Below, piece by piece: positions 43,631 through 54,781 of a stretch of DNA of 64,000 bases. The position numbers and the translations under genes are program-made. How positions within the stretch are numbered: position 1 is the stretch's first letter; each line of letters starts with the position of its first letter. The stretch covers positions 5,028,148 to 5,092,147 of the forward strand of contig CM030931.1 of assembly GCA_018136815.1 (NCBI GenBank), read 5' to 3'. The stretch is from Isochrysis galbana (Eukaryota > Haptophyta > Isochrysidales > Isochrysidaceae). The notes under the pieces were generated by a model. The model did no database searches. It saw only the letters and a list, made by a program, of their open reading frames with translations, and was not told the origin of the DNA.

Positions 43631-44030
43631 CCCCAGGTGGCCTGCAGGGGCCTGGGGCCTGGGAGCGCGGCTCAGGGCTCAGGGGGCAGGTGAGGCTGGG
43701 GCATGGCCCTGGCCCCTCCTGCCTCTCCCTCGCTGGCTCTCGAGCCCCTGCCGGTCGGCTGGAGCTGGCTGGGGGCTCCTGATCAGGGGGGCCGAGGGGG
43801 AGGAGGGGTTGGTCAGAGGGATTGGCTGGCCACGACAAGCCAAGGCGGGCGATTCAGGCGTGCCTGTGGGGAGAGGGATGGGTCAGCAGGGCTGTGTGCT
43901 CCTGGCAAGCCATCGAGGCATGCCAGGAGAGTGGGTGGTTCGGTGGTTCCTCCCCCATGGCGGGGGAGGAGTGGAGAGGGGGGGGGGGGCTCGTTCCCCG
44001 CCATGGATGAACCAAGTATGAACTTGATTG
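43631..44030 (+). mobile_element. R1 repeat, sense orientation
   Basis: Diverged middle and constant end (CAAGTATGAACTTGATTG instead of the usual hairpin), directly next to the solo LTR. Confidence 0.6.
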
Positions 44031-45032
44031 AGACAGCCGAAAAAGAGAATTGATATAAACGACCTACATCCTACATCCATTGTCCATTATTCTCAATGGA
44101 CTCCAACGAAGAGCTAACCCCGCAGCGCGGAACTCCTCGAGTTTCGAGTTAGCCACTAAGCTAAAGGTGGCGTACATCGTGGAGAAACCAGAAACAAATA
44201 AACCTGAGCAGTATTAGACATGGACATGGACAGGACACGCTAGACAGGAAACGTAACGAAGCCGAGACCCACGAACGGAACCCAGAAGCAGAAGCAATCG
44301 CGCCTACTTCATCTTCATACGACCACGCGCAACAAAAAGGACGTACACAAGGCCTGCCCAGCACCCACGCTCCGAACTAGGCCCTTGGTAGTGCACCAGG
44401 GCCGGACCCCGGAAACCGATGAAAAAGGAACGAAGGGGGGCAGGGGAGGAGGTGGAGGGAGGGAAGATGAGGGCGTTATCAGAGTAGAACAAGGGGTACC
44501 TTGGGATGCAGTAGGTGTGTAGCCCAGAATCTTCAGATTTTTTCTAGTGCTAGTGGTAATGCTCAGTCCTTTTTTTATCATGGATGCGAGCGTCCTCATC
44601 GATGCGAGCGTCCTCTGCGAAATGGTCTCGTGAGCCGCTTGCATAGCCATTAGTAACAGCACTCTCTCCACCCATGACAGTTTACACTCCCACCCACGTC
44701 AGCATAGCTAGGTTGTGGTGAGAAATCAAAGCGATAGCAAATTAGCAAATAGCACTCGTCACGGCGTGAGATTGTTGTCGGCTGAAGCAAGGACTGCAAA
44801 TAGGCTGCCAACAGGATGCACGTCAGATGATGGCAACGCATGAAGCTTGAAGGCTACGCCGGCAAGAAAACAAAAGGGGGCGGGGGCCACTGGCGGCCGG
44901 CAAGAAGATCCGCTCAAGGTGTTGTGTAATCCCGCCTCTCCCTGGCATCACGGCTCGGCTATGTGCACACCGCACAGTTGATGGGCCTAGACGGGCCTCG
45001 GGTGTTGATACGCACTCTGTGCTACACGCCGT
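44031..45032. other. Spacer, nothing recognised
   Basis: No coding exon, RNA gene or shared repeat was identified; it includes the 3' flank of the WD40 gene. Confidence 0.35.
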
Positions 45033-46569
45033 CTATCGCGCTCGGCCACCTGCTATCGCAGTGAACGGACGTTGCACACCACCCGAGCTCCACACCTGTG
45101 ATCCATAACCAAGCAAGCGTCTTGAGTGTGCCAGGTTCGCTTCCTGTTGCCGGGGAGATGGCAGCTAGCGTGCAAGTCGCGAGGAAACCCAGCTGGCCCT
45201 GTGAGTGCGCTCTTGCACGCACAGCACTGCCGCCTCTCTCACCTTGATAAAAGAATCGTTCGAGGCAGAGATCAAGCATCCATTGACAATCCGTAGACCA
45301 ACAACGCCACCATTGTGACCAGTGAGGACGCGTTCGCATCGCCATGAACCCATTCTCCAGACGCGCACCGAACGGTCATCCGAGCCTGAAAACAGAAGGT
45401 CCTCGTGCACGGCTAGAGCTAGAACGAGGCCGCGATGCCCCGAGAGAGTCGCAATCATCTCCCAATCAGAAAGGCGCCAAACTTTTATTGATGAGTCGCC
45501 CACTGCCGCAATGACGAGGCCGTTGTGCACACAAAGCGCCCAGACAGAGCCTCTTGTTCCGAAGGATCCAAGGGCCTGGCCCTGTCGGCGGAAGGGACGA
45601 CAGTGGAGATGGCACTTGACATGAGTGGCTGACATTAGCGATAGGTGAGATGGCTATCCTTCATGGTGTCTATGGGACGGGCTAGCAAGACTGCATTTCA
45701 TGCATGTTATGTGCTGGATGGATGAGGTGAAATGATAGAGGATGTCTCGCACATTATTTACGGGGTGGCTGAGTGAATTGAGGGGAGATGAGCGTGCACA
45801 CCCGATTGGCAAGGCTCCAAATTTTGATCGTCCTATCATATGAACCCGTCAGCAGCATATCGCCCGTCACCACCAGCTGCTTCACTGCTGACCGATGACC
45901 CTGCAGTTTCAGCAGCAGCGAATAAGCAGGCAGGGCCCAGACAAAGATAATGGCACCTTGCGAGCCCCCCAGCAGCCAGTTGCGCTCATAGTCGAGTGCG
46001 AGAGAGAGAATGCCTACGCTGCCCGATGCCCCCTTGGTCGCGCTCTGCGGCCGGTTTTGCGTCCGACTGGGCGCCGCGCTGCATGGGCGACTTGGCACTA
46101 GGCTCTCCGCCCCGTCGCCCTCGCGATTTGATGTCGCTCCGATGCACACCGCTGCATCCCCCGTCGCGGGCGGTGGCGCCTCATATGCGGGCTGTATGCA
46201 GTGCCCAAGGAGAGAAGTCTGAAGCTTGCACTCGTCTGCCGAGCTGCCGATCCTCCACACCTTGATCAACCCATCATCCGAGCCCGAGAAGAGCATGGGC
46301 TCGTGCCTGTGCGCGAGCAACGAGCGGATCCACGCGAGGTGTCCCTCGAGCGTGGCCTCGCAGAGCCCGGAGTCGAGACTCCAGACCTTGATCGTGTTGT
46401 CGTACGAGCCTGTGAAGACGCGCCCGCCATGGACCGCGATCGCGCGGATGCCTGAGTGGTGGCCAGAGAGAGTGTTGACGCACTTGAGCTCCGAAAGGGG
46501 CACCGAGGAAGAGGAGGAGGCCGAGTCGTGGGCATCGGGAGAGGCGAGCGCCGTCTGAGGCCGGTGCAT
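45033..46569 (-). CDS. Seven-blade WD40-repeat protein, three exons
   Basis: Exons in gene order are 46569-45802, 45581-45243 and 45095-45033, GT-AG, phase 0 (389 aa). Seven WD repeats can be counted, ending IKVW, IKVW, IFVW, IKIW, IKVW, VRVW and IKVW, so a single propeller. The last VW is supplied by the short third exon, which supports that splice. Blades 1-2 are preceded by a Ser-rich stretch, and a low-complexity insert of about 60 residues separates blades 2 and 3. The repeats are of the short TRAF7/FBW7-like type (GSYDxTIKVW). A scaffold role is likely; no F-box, RING or other domain is seen, so the partner is unknown. The frame is open 42 codons upstream without ATG. Confidence 0.82.
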
Positions 46570-47485
46570 CCGCAAGAGATGGCGCACCGCCAGAGCCAGA
46601 GAGCCAGCGGAAAATAGGGGGGGGGGGCTGTCTGGCGCGGCGCTTCCTCGTTCCTGACTCTTCTCTTCTCCCTTTTCTTCCCTTACTCCTTCCAAAACCT
46701 CCCTCGCTTCTCTCTCTCCCCCTCCTACTTCTTTGTGTCTCCCTCCCTCCCTGCTTGCTGGCTCGCTCTCTCTCTTCTTCTCTTCCTCTCTCCTTCTCTG
46801 TCTGTCCCTATCTTTTTTTGAGCGTGAGTAAAGTACACGCTTTATTTTTGTATGCGGGGTTTCACACTACTAACTTACGCCGGTTCACACTGCGTGAACG
46901 CCGCCGTCCGCCGCTTGTCGCCCCTTGTTCACGTTTCCGTGTGTGAGCTTTCTATGGTAACTGGAGCCTGGGGGGCCTAGACTAGTTTTATTGTGCTAGG
47001 TCAGTCGCCTGTTCCACCCTTAGAAACAAAGGAGGCGAAAGAAAGGGGGATGGTGGCGGGTAAGCTTGAGCGCTTGTATGCATGCGTGTGTGTTACAGCG
47101 TGGGCGTGGGGCTGGCGGCGCGCAGCGACGAGGAGAGAGGGCGAGGGCGTCGTTCCCCCGCGCGCAGGGGGCTATCCTCTCATTCTTCCGGTCTTCGCAC
47201 GCCCGCTGCTCCGTTGGTGTTGGTGTAGGGCGGTCAAACAGCAAACAGCAAACAGCTATTTTAACTTCTGATATGGTGAAAATTGAGACCAAGTCAAGAT
47301 TGAGGATTCATTACGAGATTTTTGGATATGGTGACCGGATAGGTGTAACTAGCACATATCCGGTGCCCTTTGGTTGGGCCCCAGACCCCCCACGGTTGCC
47401 CCCACAGTGATGCGTAACCAGAAAACTGCTGTTGTATTCAGGCCTTTTGGCATGAATATTTGAATATTTCAATATTTCGGCATGA
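46570..47485. other. Spacer, nothing recognised
   Basis: Pyrimidine-rich leader of the WD40 gene, then unassigned DNA. Includes an isolated GGGCGGTCAAACAG (about 47228) like the ends of the 5.6/37.7-kb repeat. Confidence 0.35.
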
Positions 47486-48081
47486 AGGTGTCGTTCCGTC
47501 AATTGTGGGACATCAGTCGAATTGAGCGATCAAATGTCCACAGTTATTTAAAATTAAATAACACTGCGTGGGGATAACAACTTTCTCTGCCTTTCCCGCG
47601 GTGCATGTTCCCCCGCGGGGACGCCGCGTGTGCGCATAAACGCTTTTCATCTGAGGCCGACACCTACACAAACATGCAGTTTACTGAATAGTATCAACTG
47701 AGCACCATTGTGCACGCCGTGCGCATTGGGCACGGCGCGGTGTCCCCCCCCGCGGAGACGCCGTGCGTGCGCATGGCGATTTTTCCCTCTGCGTGCCGCC
47801 TAAGGCGCACAATTACGTAAACGTGCAATATACGAGATGTTTCGGTACGCAGCACGTGTGATGACTTGCAATCACAATGTGCACGCCGCGCATGGGCACG
47901 GCGCGATGTGCATCGGCCCCCCCCGCGGAGACGCCGTGCGTGCGCATGTCGACTTTTTCCCTCTGCGTGCCGCCTATGGCGCACAATTACGTAAACGTGC
48001 AATATAAGAGATGTTTCGTTACGCAGCACCTGTGATGGCTTGCAATCACAATGTGCACGCCGCGCACGGGCACGGCGCGAT
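47486..48081 (+). mobile_element. Satellite-bearing element, copy with about two satellite units
   Basis: Starts AGGTGTCGTTCCGTC, continues with GACATCAGTCGAATTGAGCG and the CCCGCGGGGACGCCG block, then about two units of the 173-bp satellite. It ends just before the exon at 48154. Confidence 0.75.
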
Positions 48082-48153
48082 ACAGGCATTTGGGCTCCCT
48101 GTCTTCTGACTGCCTTTGGTACTCTCCCCGTCTTCCCTTCCCTCTCCCCACAG

Positions 48154-49009
48154 GATGGCGGACAATGAGACAACGTACGGCGCGATCCAAAGCGCGGTAC
48201 ACGCAGCTCGACAGACTGCATCACTGCGCGAAAGGGTTGATGTTGGGCGATGGTCGATTGTCATACAGAAATACACTTACAAGAAGGGTCACAAGCACTT
48301 GGAAGTCCAGATGAGGCTCAAGAACATGACTTTGCTCGAGAAGCAGCGAATGGAGCAATTGACAAAGGGCAAGGCTGTACTCAGGAGCATGCGCGCTCTG
48401 AAGCTCTTCTTCTCGCAGAGCTCCCAAGAGGAGGCAGATGAACTCCCAGGGCACACCGTCTGGCCTGTGGCCCAAGGGCCACCTACACCCGTCCCTCAAG
48501 CATCAAGCACTGACTGAGCTGGCACCGACTCCTCACCCAGCACTGGATCTTCTCCGAGCGGGTCGCCGAGCGGAAGCGCGAGGCCGACTTGGCCGCGAAG
48601 GAGCGGCAAGCGGAGAAGGCGGCGGCGACTCGCGCAAGACGCCGTAGCGAAAAAAACTTTTGCGAGAGTAACCGAGGAAGAGCTTCAGGTGAGCTTGCTT
48701 GCATTTCTGCGCACGCGAACGGGGCGAAAGGGGGGGGGGGGGCTGTAATGGCCTTCACTTTGCCCTCATGACCCTACCATCCTATGAGTGCTTCCAGGCT
48801 GCTGAAGATGCCGCCGCGAGATGCCCCGCAAACGGCCGCAACTCAACTTCCCCAAGCACGGTGGTACAACGTCACCTTGGTTTCATGAAGACCGATCTTG
48901 ATAATGTCGTTCAGGCAACCCTGGAAAAGGGCGGTCTTTGCCATCCTCATTGTCATCCTCATTGTCATCCTCGTTCTCCTCATTGCCATACTCATTCACC
49001 ACATCTGAG
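48154..49009 (+). CDS. Unrecognised multi-exon gene, possibly broken
   Basis: An AG acceptor at 48152-48153 precedes ATG 48155, which opens MADNETTYGAIQSAVHAARQ ... VDVGRWSIVIQKYTYKKG, a soluble-looking segment. A possible GTGGCC donor (48467) joins in phase 0 to 48541 (HWIFSERVAERKREADLAAK, a charged helix). In that helix a run of seven A (48650-48656) appears to shift frame, after which KTFARVTEEELQ leads to a GTGAGC donor at 48689 and an acceptor before 48798 (AAEDAAARCP). Beyond, one frame encodes MSFRQPWKRAVFAILIVILI..., like a tail-anchor span ending at 49009. These joins are tentative. Family unknown. Confidence 0.4.
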
Positions 49010-49572
49010 TGTCTTGCAACAACGATATACCATACTAGTTAGTACCCCCACCGCGAGCGCGATGATCGCTGCTATGAGTACAGTAGTGCCCATGTTTGTT
49101 TTCATTCAGCTATGTTTTATTTATTAAGCGACAAAGCAACCAAGATCCCATGCATGCGTCCAAGCGTCAAGTCAGTGTTTTTATTTAGGGTCTGTGCGAA
49201 AACGTCTCACAGTAGAAAAGAGGCTGCAACCTCAGGTTTGGTTATTTTTTTATACATATGCCCCGTGAAATGTATATAAAAATTAGAACTCCCCCCCTCC
49301 CCCCTTTGCCCTCCCTCCTCCCCCTCCCCCCTTCGCCGGTACTATCGCTCGACTTGGCGCCGAAGCTGCTGCACGCACACATCTGCACATCCTTGCCGTG
49401 TGTGTAAAGTCGATGCAGTGCGAGCAAGGCCGTCTTCTAGTGCTTTTACGCGGTCGGTGCTCTTTGGTGTAACTCATCAGTGCTCTTTGGTGTGAGACGT
49501 GGATCGTGAATTCCAACGAGATATCGACCCTGCCCCCGAGTCGAGTGAATGGAGTCAGACCACGTGTGGGTT
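49010..49572. other. Spacer, nothing recognised
   Basis: CCTCATTGTCAT tandem units precede it (about 48950-48990). No gene is supported. Confidence 0.35.
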
Positions 49573-49850
49573 TCAACATGTGAAGTGTCCAGTTGAGTCA
49601 AGTAACCTCCAGGTGACAACGAAAGGTGTTAGCAGGGATGGGGATAATTGAACGCTTTTGGTCTTTGAGATAACTCTGGCGATGCGTTCGGCGATGGCGC
49701 TCTGCCTCGCACAAGCCGCGATGGTTGCCGCATGGGCACCACCGCGATACTGCGATTGGTCCATGTTGGCTGGGGAGCCGCCTTGGGCGGGGGACCCTGA
49801 GGAGAGGAGAGTCGCGCCGGCGCGCTCCATCGCAATTGACTATAAAGTTA
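49573..49850 (-). mobile_element. MERA repeat, B-type copy
   Basis: Minus-strand ATG at 49830 opens MERAGATLLSSGSPAQGG ... MDQS (85 codons) after AACTAACTTTATAGTCAATT. Same arrangement as at 31653. Confidence 0.5.
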
Positions 49851-49961
49851 GTTCAGTTCTAACTCAGTTCTAGAAAATAGTAGGTACCAGTAGTTAAAAA
49901 GTGAGTGACCGGGCCAACAACATGCCCTACATGTACATTACGACATTACACGCAACCATAG

Positions 49962-51791
49962 TCACGGCGATGCCCTCTGCGTCATGTGCACGATCACAGG
50001 GTGTTTGGCATTCCAACTTGTGGCCACCTCAACCACTTGAAGCAGCCTAAAGCGCGGGTCCTCGTTAAATCCATGCGGCTGGTTGTGCACGACGGCGACG
50101 CCTGGCGGCAGCTGGTCTCCCAGCTTCTTGGCGAGCGCGGTCAGTGCGTGGGCGTCCCAGGCTGTGTCGTCGCAGTAGACGAGCACCGTATCCTTGGGCA
50201 GCTTGTAGGCCAGGGCGTCGTCGCACTCGAACTTCGTCAGTTCATCCGGCGCGCGGAAGTGCATTTGGATGTCACGCGCGAGGTCCGAGAGAGAACACAA
50301 AATCTCTACGCCCACGGTGGGGATGCCATGCGAAAAGGCAATCGCGTACGCCTCAAAGCCGAGCGAAGAGCCCAGGACAACAGCTGACCCGCCGCCTTTT
50401 TTGCCGTTGGCTCGGCTGAGCGCTGCGCGCACCTCGCGGTGGCCCATAGTGGCAGCAAATGAGTCGAGCCACACACCGCCCCAAGCAAATGCGCCGAGAG
50501 TGTAGGGCGAGTCGTTGCCGCCGCCGTCGTCAGGTAGAGCGAGTCCGTCACCACTCGACCGGCCTATCGTCTCTGGCATCTCGTCCGCTCGCCGCTGCCA
50601 CAATGCTGCCGCGTGCGGGTTTGCCTCGCCCCCAGGTCCGCGTGAGAGCTGGTCCGTCTCAAGCTTGCGCAAGTAGTGAATGATCTGATGTTCTTTCACA
50701 GCGAGTAGGTCCTCCGCGCCACCCTTCCCACGTAGCCCGAGCTTCCGAGCCGAGCGGCCCGCGCGCGACGCGCCCCACGCAGCGAGTGCCACCGACGCTG
50801 CACGCTGAGCCAGGGCTGCCAACTCGCGGGCTGCCGCGTTCCGATACGCAGGCGATATGGGAAGCTTGTCCAGGTTCGCCTTGGAAGTCGCAGCGATACC
50901 GCCGACATGGGGGGTTGTGTCATCCGCCTCCTCAGGTGCGGCGCGAATGGCGGAGGCGTATGCTTCCAGCGCGAGATCCATCTGCCCATCCGCTTGCAGC
51001 GCAGCGCCCAATGCATTATAGGCTCGCGACGCCTCGATGCCAGTCGGTTGGAGCAAGAGGGATGTGCGCAGTACCTTAATGGCGTCGGCGAGGCGGCCGG
51101 CGTTCCTGTAGGCGTTGCCCAGATTAGTAAGCAGCATGGGCGAATTGGGCGCCAGTATGAGACCAGACTCATACGCTTCCGCCGCCTCTGCGGGGCGGAG
51201 AGCCCGCTCAAGGGCTGCACCGTACGTGTTGTGAGCTGCAACAGAAGTAGGCTGCATCGCAAGGCCGATGGCTGAGTAGTGCACCGCGCGGGTGGGCTGT
51301 CCAGCGTCCATGTACGCGGCACCTAGATTAGTATATGCTGGACCGTTGATGTCATCCAGCTCGATCGCCGCGGCGATGGCCTCCGCTGCCTCACCCGGCC
51401 GGCCCAGCGCTCGGAGGGCATTGCCAAGGTTGTTATACGCTGAGGCGAGATTCGGGGCGAGCTCGATGGCGATGCGGTGGTTGCGTACGGCCTGCTCGAG
51501 TGCATCGGCGCCGCCTATCGACTGAAGCGCATTACCCAGGTTGTTGTATCCACGTGCGTATGTTGGGTCGAGCTCGAGTGCCTGAGCAAAGTAGGGGAGA
51601 GCCTCTTGCGGCCGGCCGGCCGAGCGAAGGGCTGCCCCATAGTTTGAGTAGGCGCCCGCGTCGGTGGGCCGGAGGGCAAGCACATGCTCGAACTGCTCGA
51701 GCGTCGGACGCTGAGCCGCGCACGTCGCCGCCATTGCCAGCAAGAGCGCAGCGCGGTGGCGGCGAGGCCCACACCACGCGCGGCCCGCCAT
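49962..51791 (-). CDS. TPR-repeat protein with C-terminal methyltransferase-like domain
   Basis: Single exon of 609 aa from ATG 51791; an in-frame ATG at 51893 adds 34 residues, but only the 51791 start puts a signal-peptide-like stretch (HRAALLLAMAATCAA) at the N-terminus. About eight tetratricopeptide repeats follow (AYSNYGAALRSAGRPQEALP, GYNNLGNAL, AYNNLGNALRALGRPGEAAE, and so on), then a linker. From about residue 470 there is a Rossmann-type AdoMet-like fold (VVLGSSLGFEAYAIAFSHGI, GVEIL, FECDDALAYKLPKDTVLVYCDD), resembling DOT1-like or FkbM-like methyltransferases without a clear match. Acceptor unknown; TPRs probably bind protein. Confidence 0.75.
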   Translation of the reverse strand: MAGRAWCGPRRHRAALLLAMAATCAAQRPTLEQFEHVLALRPTDAGAYSNYGAALRSAGRPQEALPYFAQALELDPTYARGYNNLGNALQSIGGADALEQAVRNHRIAIELAPNLASAYNNLGNALRALGRPGEAAEAIAAAIELDDINGPAYTNLGAAYMDAGQPTRAVHYSAIGLAMQPTSVAAHNTYGAALERALRPAEAAEAYESGLILAPNSPMLLTNLGNAYRNAGRLADAIKVLRTSLLLQPTGIEASRAYNALGAALQADGQMDLALEAYASAIRAAPEEADDTTPHVGGIAATSKANLDKLPISPAYRNAAARELAALAQRAASVALAAWGASRAGRSARKLGLRGKGGAEDLLAVKEHQIIHYLRKLETDQLSRGPGGEANPHAAALWQRRADEMPETIGRSSGDGLALPDDGGGNDSPYTLGAFAWGGVWLDSFAATMGHREVRAALSRANGKKGGGSAVVLGSSLGFEAYAIAFSHGIPTVGVEILCSLSDLARDIQMHFRAPDELTKFECDDALAYKLPKDTVLVYCDDTAWDAHALTALAKKLGDQLPPGVAVVHNQPHGFNEDPRFRLLQVVEVATSWNAKHPVIVHMTQRASP

Positions 51792-51925
51792 CCCGCCAGG
51801 CCCGCTCGCGCGCGCGTGGAAGCCGAGCTCCCCCCCCCCCCGGCGCCCCGGCGTGATCTCGCCTCGCTGTAAAGTAGGAGTACTCCTAGGCATGTCGCTT
51901 TCTCAGCTTCACAGTTCTCACATGT

Positions 51926-52135
51926 CGTCAGAGTTTTATTGTTATGTTAGTATAACCTTAGTGCTGAGGAACCGTAGCGCTTCAACGGCAACGGAGCCCC
52001 TCCCCCGCGATGGGGTTGTGCGCGGTTGGCGCGGCTCGTCCGTTGTATATGGCTAGGAATGCTAGCTAACACGATGTCCTACGACGCTATAAGTTCTAAC
52101 GTGGTACCCCCGCAGAGAGCAGAGAGGGAGAGGTC
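51926..52135 (+). repeat. R2 dispersed repeat with extended 3' flank
   Basis: R2 core to about 52102, then the flank GTGGTACCCCCGC ... GAGGTCACCGC that is also present beside the inverted copy at 29.33 kb. Confidence 0.8.
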
Positions 52136-52537
52136 ACCGCCCTACATCTACCACTATCCACTCTAAGAATAAGGGGGGGGGGGCTGAGCTACTCTCGGGA
52201 GTTTTTTTTTCACGCTTAAGTGAATCTCAGAACTACGGTGGCGGCCGCCCCGGTCGGAGGGCTGCCGAGGCTGCCGGCTGCCGGTCACCTCGGAGGCCAC
52301 ATCAGCAAGCCTCATGCCACGCTCAGGCGGTGTCAGGTGTGCGCCGCCCTCCCACACCCCCTGGGAGTCCTGCGGCCGTTCCTCCTTGCACCTGGCGGGC
52401 CCACACGCCTCTAGGGGGTTGGTTCGCGCATGCGCGCTCGCACCCCGCCGGGGGGGGGGGGGGGGGGGAGCCAGCCCGTGCTCCACAGCGCGAATTTTGT
52501 AGATGCATTGACAGCCTGACAGCCATACACCTAAAGT

Positions 52538-53009
52538 CGCGTTCCGTCAAAAGAGAGAGGGCCAGGTGATATTTTGTTTTCTCTTAGACTGTTGGCGTAA
52601 CGTTAAACGCTAATCCTCCATCTATAGTTTGCCAGCTTGCGCCCATATCTCACAAGCCCGCATGCACCAGGGCCTAACACCCCATCTATTCTCTGACTCG
52701 AGCTAAGGTGTCGTTCCGTCAATCATGGGACATCAATCGAATGGAGCCATCAAATGTCCTTAGTTATTTATACAACAATAATCGCATGATGCATGATGGC
52801 CCATTCTCGATGTTTAACACCTACGGCGCGCTCTCGGGTTGACCTGATTTTGGCATTACCTGATAATTACACCACGGAGCGCGCGTACCATCCGATTTAT
52901 CGAGCTGAGGTATCACCGTTTTAGCTTGTTTTCTTTTTTGTGTAGGAATGTCTCAACAATTCCTCCAATGAGTATTATTATTAAGAAGATGAGTACAAAG
53001 CTAATCATG
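52538..53009 (+). repeat. Split copy of the 32.1-32.24 kb block
   Basis: 52540-52590 and 52925-53009 match consecutive parts of 32105-32240. The middle holds an AGGTGTCGTTCCGTC head fragment (52706-52770) and unassigned DNA. Confidence 0.6.
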
Positions 53010-53927
53010 AGGTGTCGTTCCGTCAATTGTGGGACATCAGTCGAATTGAGCGATCAAATGTCCACAGTTATTTAAATTTAAATAAGGGCTAGCATCTGCC
53101 TTTCCCGCGGTGCATGTTCCCCCGCGGGGACGCCGTGCGTGCGCATACACAAACATGCAGTTTATTAATGAATAGAATCAACTGAGCACCATTGTGCACG
53201 CCGTGCGCATTGGGCACGGCGCGGTGCCCCCCCCCCCGCGGAGACGCCGTTCGTGCGCATCCCGACTTTTTCCCTCTGCGTGCCGCCTTAGGCGCACAAT
53301 TAAGTAAACGTGCAATATAAGAGATGTTTCGTTACGCAGCACGTGTGGTGACTTGCAATCATAATGTGCACGCCGCGCATGGGCACGGCGCGATGTGCAT
53401 CGGCCCCCCCGCGGAGACGCCGTGCGTGCGCATGTCGACTTTTTCCCTCTGCGTGCCGCCTAAGGCGCACAATTACGTAAACGTGCAATATAAGAGATGT
53501 TTCGGTACGCAGCACGTGTGATGGCTTGCAATCACAATGTGCACGCCGCGCATGGGCACGGCGCGATGTGCATCGGCCCCCCCGCGGAGACGCCGTGCGT
53601 GCGCATGTCGACTTTTTCCCTCTGCGTGCCGCCTAAGGCGCACAATTACGTAAACGTGCAATATAAGAGATGTTTCGTTACGCAGCACGTGTGATGGCTT
53701 GCAATCACAATGTGCACGCCGCGCATGGGCACGGCGCGATGTGCATCGGCCCCCCCGCGGAGACGCCGTGCGTGCGCATGTCGACTTTTTCCCTCTGCGT
53801 GCCGCCTAAGGCGCACAATTACGTAAACGTGCAATATAAGAGATGTTTCGTTACGCAGCACGTGTGATGGCTTGCAATCACAATGTGCACGCCGCGCATG
53901 GGCACGGCGCGATGTGCATCGGCCCCC
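53010..53927 (+). mobile_element. Satellite-bearing element with a regular 173-bp array
   Basis: Head AGGTGTCGTTCCGTC at 53010. From about 53195 it is a tandem array with units starting at 53324, 53497, 53670 and 53843 (period exactly 173), the last incomplete. The central units look nearly identical, so they were recently amplified or homogenised. Small ORFs inside are by-products, since 173 is not a multiple of three. Confidence 0.9.
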
Positions 53928-54085
53928 GGTCCGCCCGTGGGCGTCCGTCGCGTTGGGCTCCGCGCCAACGCGCAGCAGCAGGCGGACCGACTCGCCGTTC
54001 GAGGAGCGCACGACCGCCGCCATCAGCGGCGTCCTCTGGTGCCCGTCGCGCTGGAAGAGTGGGCGGAAGTCGTTTGTGTCTGGTT
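53928..54085 (-). pseudogene. Ankyrin-repeat gene fragment
   Basis: Minus strand encodes DTNDFRPLFQRDGHQRTPLM AAVVRSSNGESVRLLLRVGAEPNATDAHGRT, one nearly complete ankyrin repeat (G-TPLM-A, VRLLL--GA-PN--D--GRT). It is cut off by the satellite on one side and by R1 on the other, so only a relic remains. Confidence 0.65.
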
Positions 54086-54102
54086 TTTTTTTGGGTTGGC
54101 GG

Positions 54103-54310
54103 GTTGGAGCGATGGGCTGGCCACGAGGGGCCAGGACGAGCGAGACAGGCGTGCCTGTCAGTGGGAGAGTGGGTAAGCAGGGCAGTGGCCTCCTGGCAAG
54201 CCATTAGGCATGCCAGGAGGATGGGTGGTTCCTCCCCCACGGCAGGGGAGGAGTGGAGAGAGAGGGGGGCTCGTGCCCCCCCATGGGCGAACCAAGTATA
54301 AACTTAGTTG
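54103..54310 (+). mobile_element. R1 repeat, 5'-truncated copy
   Basis: From GGTTGGAGCGATGGGCTGGCC to the constant end CAAGTATAAACTTAGTTG. Confidence 0.7.
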
Positions 54311-54781
54311 TAGAACGACAGTTAAAACAGCTCTTTTCGGGAATAGCAAAAAACAGTAAAAAACAGTGCACAGTGCGAAAAACAGTGGACGGCCTCATGC
54401 GGCGAGATGGAGATGGGGATGGCAGTGTGTAGTGTGCTCGTACGCCGACCCACTGAGACGGGCCGACCTCCGCGACGCCACGCTCCCACTCGACAGGCTG
54501 CATGCCGCTCGACCGCCCGGGGGCCTCTCCGGGGGCGTCGCCATCGTCGCGTCGCTCCTCCCCTCGGGGGGGGCTCCTTCGCTCCCCCACGCATTTTGTT
54601 TTCCGCTTTCCTCCAATTTCCCACGTCAACTTTTCGTTTTCTCACTGAAATCGACTGCGCCCATTGAAGTTTGAAGGCGCGACGTCCTCAAACTTTGAGG
54701 GGCGTCACCCCTCACTGACACTACCTTATATTTGGGAAGGGTGTTGAATTGGCGCGCTTCTTGGCGGGAGAGGGGGCGCGG

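Noticed and set aside
47272-47410. ORF starting MVKIETKSRLRIHYEIF
   Set aside because: Short, ends in Pro-rich low complexity and has no splice or homology support.
53300-53867. Repeated 65-71 codon ORFs in the satellite array
   Set aside because: They repeat with the 173-bp unit, which is not a multiple of three, and lie on both strands; by-products of the satellite.
53195-53927. CRISPR array
   Set aside because: The units are contiguous 173-bp satellite monomers without repeat/spacer structure, in a eukaryotic context.
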